Assembly: GCA_913020495.1 (NCBI GenBank)
Contig: CAJWBJ010000019.1
Span: 1 to 47,556, forward strand
Source of the DNA: an uncultured Oleiphilus sp.
GTDB lineage: Bacteria; Pseudomonadota; Gammaproteobacteria; Pseudomonadales; Oleiphilaceae
DNA: 47,556 bases
Direction: 5' to 3'
The position numbers and the translations under genes are program-made. Positions 35,474 through 44,058 of the stretch are shown here, piece after piece (the stretch's first letter is position 1; every line of letters starts with the position of its first letter). The notes below the pieces were generated by a model that worked only from the letters and a program-made list of their open reading frames with translations, was not told the origin of the DNA and did no database searches.

Positions 35474-36409
35474 ATGAAAACTGTATTTATGTTCCCCGGT
35501 CAGGGTTCTCAAAGTATTGGGATGATGTCCAGTTTATTGGAAGAGTATGAAGTTGCCCGTCAAGTATTCGATGAGGCTTCTGAGTCGATCGGTATTGACC
35601 TAAAAGAAATTGCTTTGAATGGCCCTGAAGAGCGAATTAATCAAACAGCCATTACACAACCGATTGTATTAACGGCAAGTATTGCAATGTGGCGCGTGTG
35701 GGAGTCAAAAACTGATATTAAACCTGATTTTGTTTGCGGCCATAGCTTGGGTGAATATTCAGCTTTAGTTGCAAGTGGTGTGCTTTCATTAAAAGATGCT
35801 GTTCGCTTGGTGCATTTGCGTGGGAGCCTTATGCAAGATGCCGTGCCATTGGGCGAAGGTGGAATGGCAGCCATTCTTGGCTTAGATGACGATTCTGTTG
35901 TGCTGGCTTGTGAAGAAGCGGCGCAAGGAGAGGTTGTTGCCGCTGCGAATTACAACTCGCCTGGACAGGTGGTTATTTCTGGTGCAGCTGAAGCCTTAGC
36001 GCGTGCGATGAGCTTGGCTAAAGAAAAAGGCGCCAAGCGTGCAGCCAAGTTACCTGTGAGCGTTCCGTGTCATTGTGACTTATTAAAGCCTGCGGGTGAA
36101 TCACTGGCTGCCGAGATGGAAAAAATTCAGTTTAACGCCTTATCGATCCCCGTAGTTCAGAATGTGACAGCAACCGAAATAGCTAATTTATCAGAGCTAA
36201 AGTCTAACTTGATTGCCCATCTTCATCGCCCAGTTCTTTGGTCACAATCAATTTCAGCTCTAGCAAATAGTGGTGCTCAAACCTTTATTGAGTGCGGTCC
36301 TGCCAAGGTATTGTCAGGTTTGAATAAACGAATTGATAAAACAGTTAAAACAATGAATATGAATGATTCGGCCAGTATGGCTCAGGTTTTGGCAGAACTT
36401 TCAGAATAA
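35474..36409 (+). CDS. fabD: Malonyl-CoA:ACP transacylase
   Basis: The 311-residue enzyme transfers malonyl from CoA to ACP. Nucleophile Ser91 in GHSLGEYSA; FPGQGSQ at 7-13; QTAITQPIV; His in PVSVPCHCDLLKPA near 199-201. Length equals the family norm. ATG behind AAGGAG. It opens the fabD-fabG pair, upstream of acpP. Confidence 0.97.
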   Translation: MKTVFMFPGQGSQSIGMMSSLLEEYEVARQVFDEASESIGIDLKEIALNGPEERINQTAITQPIVLTASIAMWRVWESKTDIKPDFVCGHSLGEYSALVASGVLSLKDAVRLVHLRGSLMQDAVPLGEGGMAAILGLDDDSVVLACEEAAQGEVVAAANYNSPGQVVISGAAEALARAMSLAKEKGAKRAAKLPVSVPCHCDLLKPAGESLAAEMEKIQFNALSIPVVQNVTATEIANLSELKSNLIAHLHRPVLWSQSISALANSGAQTFIECGPAKVLSGLNKRIDKTVKTMNMNDSASMAQVLAELSE

Positions 36410-36482
36410 GCGCGAAATTAGAAATACATTTGCGATAGAATTTAAATAATCAAATTCAGCAAATCTAAAGAGAATAAATATC

Positions 36483-37229
36483 ATGGCCATTGAAAAAAGA
36501 GTTGCACTTGTCACTGGTGCAAGTAGAGGGATTGGACAGGCGATCGCTAAAGAACTGGCTATGGATGAATCCTTAACGGTGATTGGAACCGCAACTTCAG
36601 AAGCCGGCGCATCGTCGATTTCGCACTATTTTTCAAAATGGGGATTGGATGGTGATGGTATTGTCATGGATGTCTCCAGCCCTGAGTCTGTAGAAGAAGG
36701 GGTTAAACAAGTCACTCAGGCGTATGGACCACCATTAATACTGGTGAATAATGCCGGAATTACCCGTGATAACTTAATGCTTAGAATGAAAGAAAATGAT
36801 TGGAATGATGTCATTAATACGAATCTCAATTCAATTTATCGCGTTTCTAAAGCGGTATTAAAAGGAATGACTAAGGCGCGCTGGGGAAGGATTGTTAATG
36901 TCAGTTCAGTTGTCGCACAAATGGGAAATCCAGGGCAAGCTAACTACTGTGCATCAAAAGCTGGGGTTGAAGGCTTTAGTCGCTCGCTTGCTCAAGAAAT
37001 TGGTAGTCGTGGCATTACCGTAAATTCTGTGGCGCCGGGGTTTATCGAAACGAGTATGACAGCGGATTTATCGGATGATGTAAAAAATAAAATGCTAAAT
37101 GGCATTCCGGCCAAGCGTTTAGGTCAGCCTGAAGAAGTCGCTTCATTGGTTGGTTTTCTAGTATCTAAACAGGCGGGGTATATTACCGGTGAAACCATCC
37201 ATGTAAATGGTGGAATGTTCATGGGCTAG
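36483..37229 (+). CDS. fabG: 3-oxoacyl-ACP reductase
   Basis: The 248-residue NADPH-dependent short-chain dehydrogenase reduces 3-ketoacyl-ACP in fatty acid elongation. Cofactor motif TGASRGIG (11-18), NNAG (89-92), catalytic Ser near 141, Tyr155 and Lys159 in YCASK, and C-terminal GETIHVNGGMFMG. Compared with typical FabG, the segment 39-55 (SEAGASSISHYFSKWG) is normal. It lies 73 bp after fabD. Confidence 0.97.
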   Translation: MAIEKRVALVTGASRGIGQAIAKELAMDESLTVIGTATSEAGASSISHYFSKWGLDGDGIVMDVSSPESVEEGVKQVTQAYGPPLILVNNAGITRDNLMLRMKENDWNDVINTNLNSIYRVSKAVLKGMTKARWGRIVNVSSVVAQMGNPGQANYCASKAGVEGFSRSLAQEIGSRGITVNSVAPGFIETSMTADLSDDVKNKMLNGIPAKRLGQPEEVASLVGFLVSKQAGYITGETIHVNGGMFMG

Positions 37230-37249
37230 GTGGGGAAACAGTATAAAGA

Positions 37250-37279
37250 ATGGCCAATATACAGCTTTTGTATGGCCAT
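37250..37279 (+). terminator. Hairpin between fabG and acpP
   Basis: ATGGCCA (37250-37256) pairs with TGGCCAT (37273-37279), extendable by an inner TAC/GTA, 20 bp after the fabG stop. It may be an attenuator or 3' stabiliser; the following sequence is T-rich but has no clean U-tract. Confidence 0.4.
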
Positions 37280-37418
37280 AATTGTGGTGTTTTGCTGCTT
37301 GTTTACCGCTCAGGATTCATCTAGACTAGCCGCAATAAGTATTTAAAAAGGTATTGACCATATTTGAACGTCGTTACCTGTAATTTTTTATAGCATATTA
37401 AGCGAATAAAGAGAGTAA

Positions 37419-37655
<237 letters not shown>

Positions 37656-37674
37656 GCAGAATATAGGAAATACT

Positions 37675-37712
37675 AAAACCGTCCTTTGTTAAGCTTTGGG
37701 CGGTTTTTTTTT
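37675..37712 (+). terminator. Rho-independent terminator after acpP
   Basis: Stem ACCGTCC (37678-37684) / GGGCGGT (37698-37704, with one G-U pair) and a 13-nt loop are followed by nine T residues. It lies 20 bp past acpP and 20 bp before fabF, so fabF needs read-through or its own promoter. Confidence 0.88.
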
Positions 37713-37731
37713 GCAAAATGAGGTTGTGAAT

Positions 37732-38982
37732 ATGCCAAAAAGACGCGTTGTAGTAACAGGAATGGGAATGTTATCGCCGGTAGGAAATACTGTTTCTGAG
37801 TCTTGGAATAATGTCATTAATGGCCAAAGTGGCATTAGTGAAATTACGCGTTTTGATACGGCAGACTTCGGCGTCAAAATTGGTGGCCAGATTTCAAATC
37901 TAGAGGTCACAGACTATATTGAGAAAAAAGATGCCCGCCGTATGGATGCTTTTATGCAATACGGCCTGATTGCTTCAATACAGGCGATTAATGATGCAGG
38001 CATTGCTGATTTAAAGCCAGAGCAAAAACAGCGAGTCGGTGTAGCTTTTGGTTCGGGTATTGGCGGTATAGAAACGATAGAGTCGGTTCGCGACACCTAT
38101 GTTAAATCAGGCCCTCGTCGCGTCTCACCTTTCTTTGTACCCAGTTCCATTATCAATATGATATCGGGAAATGTCGCGATTAAATATGGGTTCAAGGGGC
38201 CTAATATCGCGTTAGTAACAGCATGTACGACAGGGACGCATAATATCGGGTATGCTGCGCGAACGATTGCTTATGGCGATGCTGATGTCATGATTGCCGG
38301 TGGTGCTGAAATGGCAACGACACCCGGTGCTATGGCCGGTTTTAATAATGCTAAAGCACTCTCTACACAAAATGAAGCCCCTGAAAAAGCGAGTCGTCCT
38401 TGGGATAAAGCGCGGGATGGTTTTGTATTATCAGATGGAGCTGGTGCACTAGTACTAGAAGAACTTAGCCATGCCCAAGCGCGTGGTGCAACGATATATG
38501 CTGAACTAACCGGCTTTGGAATGAGTGATGATGCTCATCATATCACCTCGCCGATTGAGGATGGGTCGGGTGCACGTATCTCTATGGAAAATGCGCTTAA
38601 AGATGCGAATCTGCAGGCTGAAAGTATTGACTATATTAACGCTCATGGAACTTCGACTCCATTAGGTGATGTCGCTGAGTGTAAAGCAATCACAGACTTG
38701 TTTGCCGGTAAATCAGAGCATTTGCTTGTTAGTTCTACCAAGTCGATGACGGGTCACTTATTAGGTGCCGCGGGAGCAATTGAAGCGATATTTTCTGTGA
38801 AGGCCATCACTGATCAAATAGCGCCACCGACAATTAATCTGGATGACCCAGAAGACGGTTGCGATCTGGATTTTGTTGCACATAAAGCCAAGCCAGCAAC
38901 AATTAAAGCCTCTTTATCTAATTCATTCGGGTTTGGCGGCACCAATGGCACGCTAATCTTTCAGGCGTACGACGCAAAGTAG
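37732..38982 (+). CDS. fabF: 3-oxoacyl-ACP synthase II
   Basis: The 416-residue condensing enzyme elongates acyl-ACP with malonyl-ACP. Catalytic Cys165 in VTACTTGTHN, His in NAHGTSTPLGD (about 305) and His in KSMTGHLLGAAG (about 342); C-terminal SNSFGFGGTNGTLIF. The ATG at 37732 has GAGG at 8-bp spacing and gives the family N-terminus (PKRRVVVTGMGMLSPVG). A longer frame from 37696 would start inside the acpP terminator and is rejected. With fabH absent from the locus, initiation must be supplied elsewhere. Confidence 0.97.
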   Translation: MPKRRVVVTGMGMLSPVGNTVSESWNNVINGQSGISEITRFDTADFGVKIGGQISNLEVTDYIEKKDARRMDAFMQYGLIASIQAINDAGIADLKPEQKQRVGVAFGSGIGGIETIESVRDTYVKSGPRRVSPFFVPSSIINMISGNVAIKYGFKGPNIALVTACTTGTHNIGYAARTIAYGDADVMIAGGAEMATTPGAMAGFNNAKALSTQNEAPEKASRPWDKARDGFVLSDGAGALVLEELSHAQARGATIYAELTGFGMSDDAHHITSPIEDGSGARISMENALKDANLQAESIDYINAHGTSTPLGDVAECKAITDLFAGKSEHLLVSSTKSMTGHLLGAAGAIEAIFSVKAITDQIAPPTINLDDPEDGCDLDFVAHKAKPATIKASLSNSFGFGGTNGTLIFQAYDAK

Positions 38983-39101
38983 TTTTTGGTAGCCTTGTGA
39001 TAATAGGTTTATGCGCGTAGCCTCATATAAAAATAAGTACTAGTACAAATAGTGGCCTATAATGGTTAACTACTCCGGTACAAAATAAATGAAGGCTACT
39101 T

Positions 39102-39968
39102 GTGAACAGAAAATCCCACATCACATTAGTTAATGGTATCGAAACATCTGCATTAACCATTGCAGATCGAGGGCTTGCCTATGGCGATGGTATATTTGAG
39201 ACCATGCGTGTGGTTGCCGGAAAAATTCCATTAATAAAATATCATTTGGCAAGGTTCGAATGTGGTATTTTGCGCTTAAAATTAGGGGCACCTCAAACTC
39301 TGAAGCGTGAGTTCAAAAAAACAATCGGACAAGTATTATCACAACTAGCGGATAATAAATTGACTGATAATGCCTTAGTAAAAATTATGGTTACCCGAGG
39401 TTGTGGGGGGGTAGGCTATTTACCTCCTGCCTCAGCAGAGTGTACATTTATTAGTCAGGTATTTAACCTTCCTGAATACCCATCTGAATACAGTAATAAA
39501 GGTATCCAAGTAAAAATTATTCAACACCAGCTTCCAGATCACCCGGCCTTGGCGGGTATTAAACATCTAAATCGTTTAGATCAGGTATTAGCTTCTCAAG
39601 AGCTAAATGGCGAACAAGAAGGCTTGGTTTTTGACCATAACAGTAATTTGGTTGAAGGCTTGAAAAGTAATGTGTTGATATTTGAAGGTAGTCAGGTGCT
39701 TACGCCTTCATTAGAAAGTTGTGGTGTCCAAGGGACATTACGACAGTATCTACTTGAGCATAACAAAGCGCTTGGTTTTGAAATTAAACAAGGCGTGATT
39801 GATAAAGATCGATTAAAATCAGCGGACGGATTGGCGATGATTAACAGTGTTTTTGGCTTGTGGCCCGTTTTAACGGTTCGTGATCAGAATGGCGAACATC
39901 AAAAATATGAACGCCATAACAAGTGCAAAACCATTCAGCAATATTTAAACAAACAGTTAGGGTATTAA
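39102..39968 (+). CDS. pabC: Aminodeoxychorismate lyase (PabC)
   Basis: The 288-residue fold-type IV PLP enzyme releases pyruvate from 4-amino-4-deoxychorismate to give p-aminobenzoate for folate. Features: DRGLAYGDGIFETMRV near 22-37, the PLP Lys in AGIKHLNRLDQVLAS and EGLKSNVLIF. GTG start with AAGG at good spacing; an ATG is not available in frame nearby. It lies in the canonical fabF-pabC-mltG order, followed by mltG 8 bp downstream. Confidence 0.94.
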   Translation: MNRKSHITLVNGIETSALTIADRGLAYGDGIFETMRVVAGKIPLIKYHLARFECGILRLKLGAPQTLKREFKKTIGQVLSQLADNKLTDNALVKIMVTRGCGGVGYLPPASAECTFISQVFNLPEYPSEYSNKGIQVKIIQHQLPDHPALAGIKHLNRLDQVLASQELNGEQEGLVFDHNSNLVEGLKSNVLIFEGSQVLTPSLESCGVQGTLRQYLLEHNKALGFEIKQGVIDKDRLKSADGLAMINSVFGLWPVLTVRDQNGEHQKYERHNKCKTIQQYLNKQLGY

Positions 39969-39976
39969 TTCTTTTC

Positions 39977-41008
39977 GTGACAAAACTACGCTTTATACTT
40001 CTTACTTTTATTGTTTTTCTCATTGCAATAGCAAGCAGCTTTTACTACTACCAAAGTGAACTGAAAACACCTTTGAATTTGCCCTTGAAAAATATCACGC
40101 TTGATATTGAGCAAGGTGACTCACTCAATAAAGTACTCCAGAAACTTTCCAGAATGAAGGTGATAAGCCCTTCCATTTCATGGGTTGCAAAGTTGTATGC
40201 AAAGGATCAGCAGCTTTCAAATAAAATTAAAGTTGGTGAGTTCTCATTAACAGCTGGTATGACTGTTCCTGCCTTATTTGAGTTAATCACTTCAAATAAA
40301 CAAATAAGCTATAACATTCGTTTTATTGAAGGCTCTACTTTTCGTCAGATGCAGCAAATACTGCAAGAATCTACACAATTGAAGCAACATTTATCAGGCA
40401 AGTCGGATGCGGAAATTTTAAAGGCACTGGGTATTTCGGCAAAACATTTAGAAGGCCAATTTTATCCTGACACTTATACCTACCATAAAAATGATACCGA
40501 TATAGATATCCTAAAGCGTGCACATAAACGGCTTCAAGCTATTTTGAATGAAGAGTGGGCAGCAAAACAAAAGGATCTAGTTTTAAAAACAGCTTATGAC
40601 GCACTGATTTTGGCATCGATTGTTGAAAAAGAAACCGGTGCCGCCCATGAGAGAGGCGAAATTTCAGGTGTATTTATACGCCGCTTGAAAAAAAATATGC
40701 GCCTTCAAACTGACCCAACTGTCATTTATGGCTTGGGTGAGCGTTATCAAGGTAATATAACCAGGAAGCACCTAAAAGAAAAAACGCCGTATAATACCTA
40801 TCGGATCAACGGATTACCGCCTAGCCCCATCGCGATGGTTGGTCGTGAAGCGATTCATGCCGCCGTAAACCCTCAAAAGGGCAGTAGTCTATATTTTGTC
40901 GCAAAGGGGGATGGCACCCATCAATTTTCAGAAACCATTTCGCAGCACAATAAAGCGGTTAGAGAATTTCAGCTAAAACGACGAGCCGGTTATCGTTCTA
41001 CGCAGTGA
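39977..41008 (+). CDS. mltG: Endolytic peptidoglycan transglycosylase MltG (YceG)
   Basis: The 343-residue membrane-anchored lytic transglycosylase cleaves nascent glycan strands and is thought to set glycan length. One N-terminal membrane segment (about 5-24), a LysM-like subdomain, then the YceG domain with catalytic Glu in ASIVEKETG and the conserved RLQTDPTVIYG, TPYNTYRINGLPPSPI and LYFVAKGDGTHQFS. I use GTG at 39977, 8 bp after the pabC stop; the longer frame from GTG 39923 would overlap pabC and add residues before the membrane segment. Confidence 0.95.
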   Translation: MTKLRFILLTFIVFLIAIASSFYYYQSELKTPLNLPLKNITLDIEQGDSLNKVLQKLSRMKVISPSISWVAKLYAKDQQLSNKIKVGEFSLTAGMTVPALFELITSNKQISYNIRFIEGSTFRQMQQILQESTQLKQHLSGKSDAEILKALGISAKHLEGQFYPDTYTYHKNDTDIDILKRAHKRLQAILNEEWAAKQKDLVLKTAYDALILASIVEKETGAAHERGEISGVFIRRLKKNMRLQTDPTVIYGLGERYQGNITRKHLKEKTPYNTYRINGLPPSPIAMVGREAIHAAVNPQKGSSLYFVAKGDGTHQFSETISQHNKAVREFQLKRRAGYRSTQ

Positions 41009-41020
41009 ACAAAACCCTTT

Positions 41021-41113
41021 GTCATTCCGGTAGTGTTTTGAGCCGAAATCCAGCCCTTTATGGTTATGGAGTAAAAAACAATAGGTTCAGGTTGAAGAAC
41101 ACCGCTGCATGAC
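41021..41113. repeat. Dispersed palindromic repeat, copy 2 of 3
   Basis: A diverged 93-bp copy of the element at 1388-1482. The left arm GTCATTCCGGTAGTGTTTTG (41021-41040) matches copy 1 except for one base and a one-base insertion; the right arm ends GCATGAC and has more changes. It lies 12 bp after mltG, inside the otherwise conserved mltG-tmk interval. Confidence 0.75.
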
Positions 41114-41177
41114 AGTAAAGTTAGTCGTGTTAAGCTCATTATAAATTTAAGAATTGAACTAATTAAGCAGGTATACA

Positions 41178-41807
41178 GTGAAACGCGGTTTATTTATTAC
41201 CATCGAAGGTGGTGAAGGGGTGGGAAAATCCACCAATATTGAATTTATAAAAACAACTCTGGAAGCGCAGGGCATTCAATGTATTGTGACTCGCGAACCG
41301 GGTGGCACGCCCTTGGCCGAAGAAATTCGTGAGGTTTTGATCAAAAACCGTGAAGAGAGGGTGGTCTCTGAAACGGAGCTATTATTGATGTTTGCAGCCC
41401 GTGCTCAGCATTTACATCAAAAAATTCTACCGGCTTTGGAAGCCGGTACTTGGGTTATTTCAGACCGTTTTACAGATGCAACTTATGCTTATCAATCTGG
41501 TGGGCGTGGTGTGGCTGCTGAGAAAGTCGCCTTATTGGAAAATTTTGTTCAAGGTGATGTTAGGCCAAACTTAACATTGTTATTGGATGCGCCGATTGAA
41601 GTCGGTATGGCTCGTGCTAAAAATCGAGGTGCCCTTGATCGCTTTGAAGAAGAAGAGTCCGCGTTTTTCAATAATGTCAGAAATAACTATCTTGAAAGAG
41701 CGAAGGCTGATGCGGGGCGTTTTAAAATTATAGATGCAACGCAAACATTAGAACTGGTTCAGACTGATATTAAAGACGTGCTTCAAAAGAATATTCATCC
41801 CCAATGA
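41178..41807 (+). CDS. tmk: Thymidylate kinase
   Basis: The 209-residue enzyme phosphorylates dTMP to dTDP. P-loop GGEGVGKST (11-19), TREPGGTPLAEEIRE, DRFTDATYAYQSGGRG with the DR(Y/F/H) motif, and LID region ALDRFEEE. GTG start. In most gammaproteobacteria holB follows; here the gene ends 26 bp before a convergent Cu/Zn exporter gene. The stop codon lies within a stem-loop (41796-41823). Confidence 0.97.
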   Translation: MKRGLFITIEGGEGVGKSTNIEFIKTTLEAQGIQCIVTREPGGTPLAEEIREVLIKNREERVVSETELLLMFAARAQHLHQKILPALEAGTWVISDRFTDATYAYQSGGRGVAAEKVALLENFVQGDVRPNLTLLLDAPIEVGMARAKNRGALDRFEEEESAFFNNVRNNYLERAKADAGRFKIIDATQTLELVQTDIKDVLQKNIHPQ

Positions 41808-41823
41808 AATATCATCGGGGATG
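41796..41823. terminator. Stem-loop at the convergent tmk / exporter junction
   Basis: CATCCCC (41796-41802) pairs with GGGGATG (41817-41823) across a 14-nt loop containing the tmk stop codon. No U-tract follows. Confidence 0.5.
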
Positions 41824-41832
41824 ATGGCGATG

Positions 41833-42990
41833 CTAAAAACCATTCAGTATCAATGCCACAACCACAACCTGTGGAACGGTCAGTAAAGGCAAAAATAGCG
41901 CCGTCTTCCACGACTTCATCGTATCTTTAATGACCATCACTTCAGTGTAATCTGTCGCGACACCCGTCATCAGAAAAGCAAAACTGTTGCCCGGCGCATT
42001 GGCGCGAGTCATTAAATCAGCCGCAATGGGTGTCGAGCCTTCAGAGCAAACTTCGATAATGGTTGCTGCGAGGAGGGTGGCAGCAAGGCCTATCAAACTT
42101 GGGCCAAAGTAGTTCTGAAAGTCTTCTAACGCCACAAACCCCCGTATTGCTGATGCGAGCAGTACCCCAAATAAAAGCCAGCGAATCACCATTTTAGAGC
42201 CGGTTAAGCCAGTACTCGCAATGTCTGAAAAAAGGTGGCGATCCCAGATAACGGTTGCAAAGCGCTTATTGGCCTCTTTCCAGAACTTAAAGTCCTCAGG
42301 GATTTCACTAACGAAAGGGTTAGCGGGCAGGGTGCCTTTTTGTTCAAAATAATCGAATAAATAGCCTGTTGTAAGGGCAATTACCATTGACAGAGCAATA
42401 AAGGCTAATGTCCAAGGTAAGCCAATCAGCGCTATCATGATCAGCGTTAAGGAAATTGAGTTCCAAGGGCTGGCTATCAGAAATGCCATTACCTGACCTA
42501 AGCTAGCACCTTTTCGTCGTAATTCCATGCCCACCATTAATATTCCATGGCTGCATAGATCAAGCAATACACCAGCTAGCGTGGCGCGCCAGAGGCCTTT
42601 CACGGTACCGCCTTTGCCTAAAATAGACATAATGAACTCATGTGGAATTCGGCTAAGAATGCCTACAAAGAAGACAGCTAATGCGACACTCCACCACATG
42701 GTATTGATCAGCTCATGAACGCTATGGCTGATAACGCCGTACCAAGTATTGTGGTCTAAATCGGCAAAGGCGAACGAATAGAGTAGTGCTGTAAGTGCGA
42801 GGCAAACCCATAAAAACCAGTCAGTTTTTTCGGGAGACGTTTCGCAGCAACTCGCGCTAGCCTCTTGTGCTTCACTTTCATGTGAATGACAGCTTGGAGC
42901 AGGAGGGGCGCTCTTTGAACAGCACGCATGGGGTGCGGTGTTTGCTGTTTCAGGTTTATCTGAGCTGTAGGGTTTATGTTCCTTCGTCAT
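41833..42990 (-). CDS. SO_0444-type Cu/Zn efflux transporter (permease)
   Basis: The 385-residue multi-pass permease begins with a soluble Cys/His-rich N-terminus (Cys23, Cys24, Cys34, Cys48, Cys49; His21, His35, His37), a likely metal-binding site. About eight to ten hydrophobic segments follow, with conserved GVLLDLCSHGILMVGMELRRKGASLGQVMAFLIASPWNSISLTL and EVCSEGSTPIAADLMTRANAPGNSFAFLMTGVATDYTE. It resembles SO_0444-family Cu/Zn exporters of the YraQ/DUF318 permease group. I use the ATG at 42990 behind AGGAGA; the frame is open 33 more codons upstream but those overlap the regulator. It overlaps the CueR gene by 17 bp, so it is translationally coupled. Confidence 0.87.
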   Translation of the reverse strand: MTKEHKPYSSDKPETANTAPHACCSKSAPPAPSCHSHESEAQEASASCCETSPEKTDWFLWVCLALTALLYSFAFADLDHNTWYGVISHSVHELINTMWWSVALAVFFVGILSRIPHEFIMSILGKGGTVKGLWRATLAGVLLDLCSHGILMVGMELRRKGASLGQVMAFLIASPWNSISLTLIMIALIGLPWTLAFIALSMVIALTTGYLFDYFEQKGTLPANPFVSEIPEDFKFWKEANKRFATVIWDRHLFSDIASTGLTGSKMVIRWLLFGVLLASAIRGFVALEDFQNYFGPSLIGLAATLLAATIIEVCSEGSTPIAADLMTRANAPGNSFAFLMTGVATDYTEVMVIKDTMKSWKTALFLPLLTVPQVVVVALILNGF

Positions 42991-43405
42991 GAGGCGTCTC
43001 CTGATGATTATTAACGCCCTGATCAACCAAGTGATCAAGAATGGCACAGTGTGGTTCTTCATCAGACCGGCATTGAGAAGCCAGATCAATTAGGCAGCGA
43101 TGCATTAGCTTTAGTTCTTCAATTTGTTTCTCAACTAAGTCGGCTTTTTCAAGCACCAACTCTTTAACATGATGACTATGGCGCTTCGAATTGTTGAATA
43201 AAGCTAAAAGCTGGCGGCACTCTTCTATATTGAATCCGGTTTTACGCGCGCGTTGTATAAAACGTAATTGCTCAAGACCTTTCTCGGAGTACTGTCTGTA
43301 ACCATTATCTGAACGTGAGGCAGGGCTAATGAGTTCGATTTTCTCATAGTAACGAATGGTTTTAGCATTCAAACCCGTTAGCTTTGAAACGGTGCCAATA
43401 TTCAT
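42974..43405 (-). CDS. cueR: MerR-family copper-responsive regulator (CueR-like)
   Basis: The 143-residue MerR-type activator has an N-terminal winged HTH (MNIGTVSKLTGLNAKTIRYYEKIELISPASRSDNGYRQYS), a dimerisation helix (80-110) and a metal loop with Cys112 and Cys120, plus Ser77. Ser77/Cys112/Cys120 are exactly the residues by which E. coli CueR senses Cu(I), Ag(I) and Au(I); divalent sensors have Cys in place of Ser77. The C-terminus has extra His residues. First gene of the operon with the SO_0444-type exporter, with its own MerR-class promoter upstream. Confidence 0.93.
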   Translation of the reverse strand: MNIGTVSKLTGLNAKTIRYYEKIELISPASRSDNGYRQYSEKGLEQLRFIQRARKTGFNIEECRQLLALFNNSKRHSHHVKELVLEKADLVEKQIEELKLMHRCLIDLASQCRSDEEPHCAILDHLVDQGVNNHQETPHDEGT

Positions 43406-43461
43406 AATGGTTGCCCTTTAAAGTTATGCTGATAAGCGAACTTTATTTGATCGATAAGGTA

Positions 43462-43492
43462 AGCATAAACCTTACAGCTAGTATAAGGTCAA
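43462..43492 (-). promoter_or_regulatory. CueR/MerR-class promoter-operator with 19-bp spacer
   Basis: On the minus strand: -35 TTGACC (43492-43487), a 19-bp spacer, -10 TATGCT (43467-43462). The spacer carries the dyad ACCTT-N11-AAGGT, the same core as the E. coli copA CueR box. An overlong 19-bp spacer with a central dyad is diagnostic for MerR activators. It predicts metal-dependent autoregulation of the cueR-exporter operon, with a leader of about 50 nt. Confidence 0.9.
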
Positions 43493-43579
43493 ATATAATT
43501 ATTGAAAAATACAGACCAAAATTGTAAGAGACGTTTATTCTGAGAGCATTGCATAATAGCTGCTTGACTCAATAACGCT

Positions 43580-43675
43580 GTCATTCCTGTGTGCGCTTTA
43601 GCCTGATTCCATTATTTTTATGTCTAACAGTCATATAAGCGCTGGATTCCGGTATATGGACTCTACCGGGGTTTC
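43580..43675. repeat. Dispersed palindromic repeat, copy 3 of 3 (degenerate)
   Basis: A degenerate copy: left arm GTCATTCCTGTGTGCGCTTT then AGCCTGATTCC; right arm GGATTCCGG ... ACTCTACCGGGGT. It lies in the 361-bp gap 43406-43766 between cueR and the kinase remnant, the rest of which holds the cueR promoter. The end is approximate. Confidence 0.6.
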
Positions 43676-43766
43676 AACAATAGTTTTGCATAAACCATAA
43701 ACTGCTGGCGTATATGCGGCTTCTTATTGAGGAAGCTACCCTCTAGCCTTTTATGTTTGCGCGCAC

Positions 43767-43985
43767 CTACCGCCTTTTCGCTAAAATAGCCTCATCGGGC
43801 TGGCTGCGGGGTGCTTTACCAACTTTCATTTCGGAAAGAGTGCGAACAATAACTGACTGCTCGTCACTGTCGCGTTTGGCTCGGAATACCTCGGTATTAT
43901 TATTACTAAAAAGCGTTTCTTTGAGAGTGTATCCCTGAAGCTGCGGCATAAATTCGACTGCTTTTTTTATAGCTAAGTTGCTCAA
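43767..43985 (-). pseudogene. Remnant of a Ser/Thr kinase-type sensor gene (N-terminal fragment)
   Basis: A 72-codon frame encodes LQGYTLKETLFSNNNTEVFRAKRDSDEQSVIVRTL, which resembles the N-lobe start of the protein kinase domain of large kinase/ATPase/sensor proteins, then loses similarity after SEMKVGKAPRS and stops. Nothing after it encodes the rest of a kinase. The only start is TTG (43985) or an internal ATG (43949), both without Shine-Dalgarno. The best reading is a truncated gene relic, not a functional small protein. Confidence 0.55.
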
Positions 43986-44058
43986 AAGTATAGCGGTGAA
44001 TGATAGGCATACTTGTTAGGCTGGACGGTAATTTTGCCGCATTTAATCTTTGACACCG

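Noticed and set aside
37696-37731. Longer fabF start
   Set aside because: It begins inside the acpP terminator; the ATG at 37732 has a Shine-Dalgarno and gives the family N-terminus.
42991-43089. Longer start for the Cu/Zn exporter
   Set aside because: It overlaps cueR heavily; ATG 42990 has AGGAGA and precedes the Cys-rich domain.
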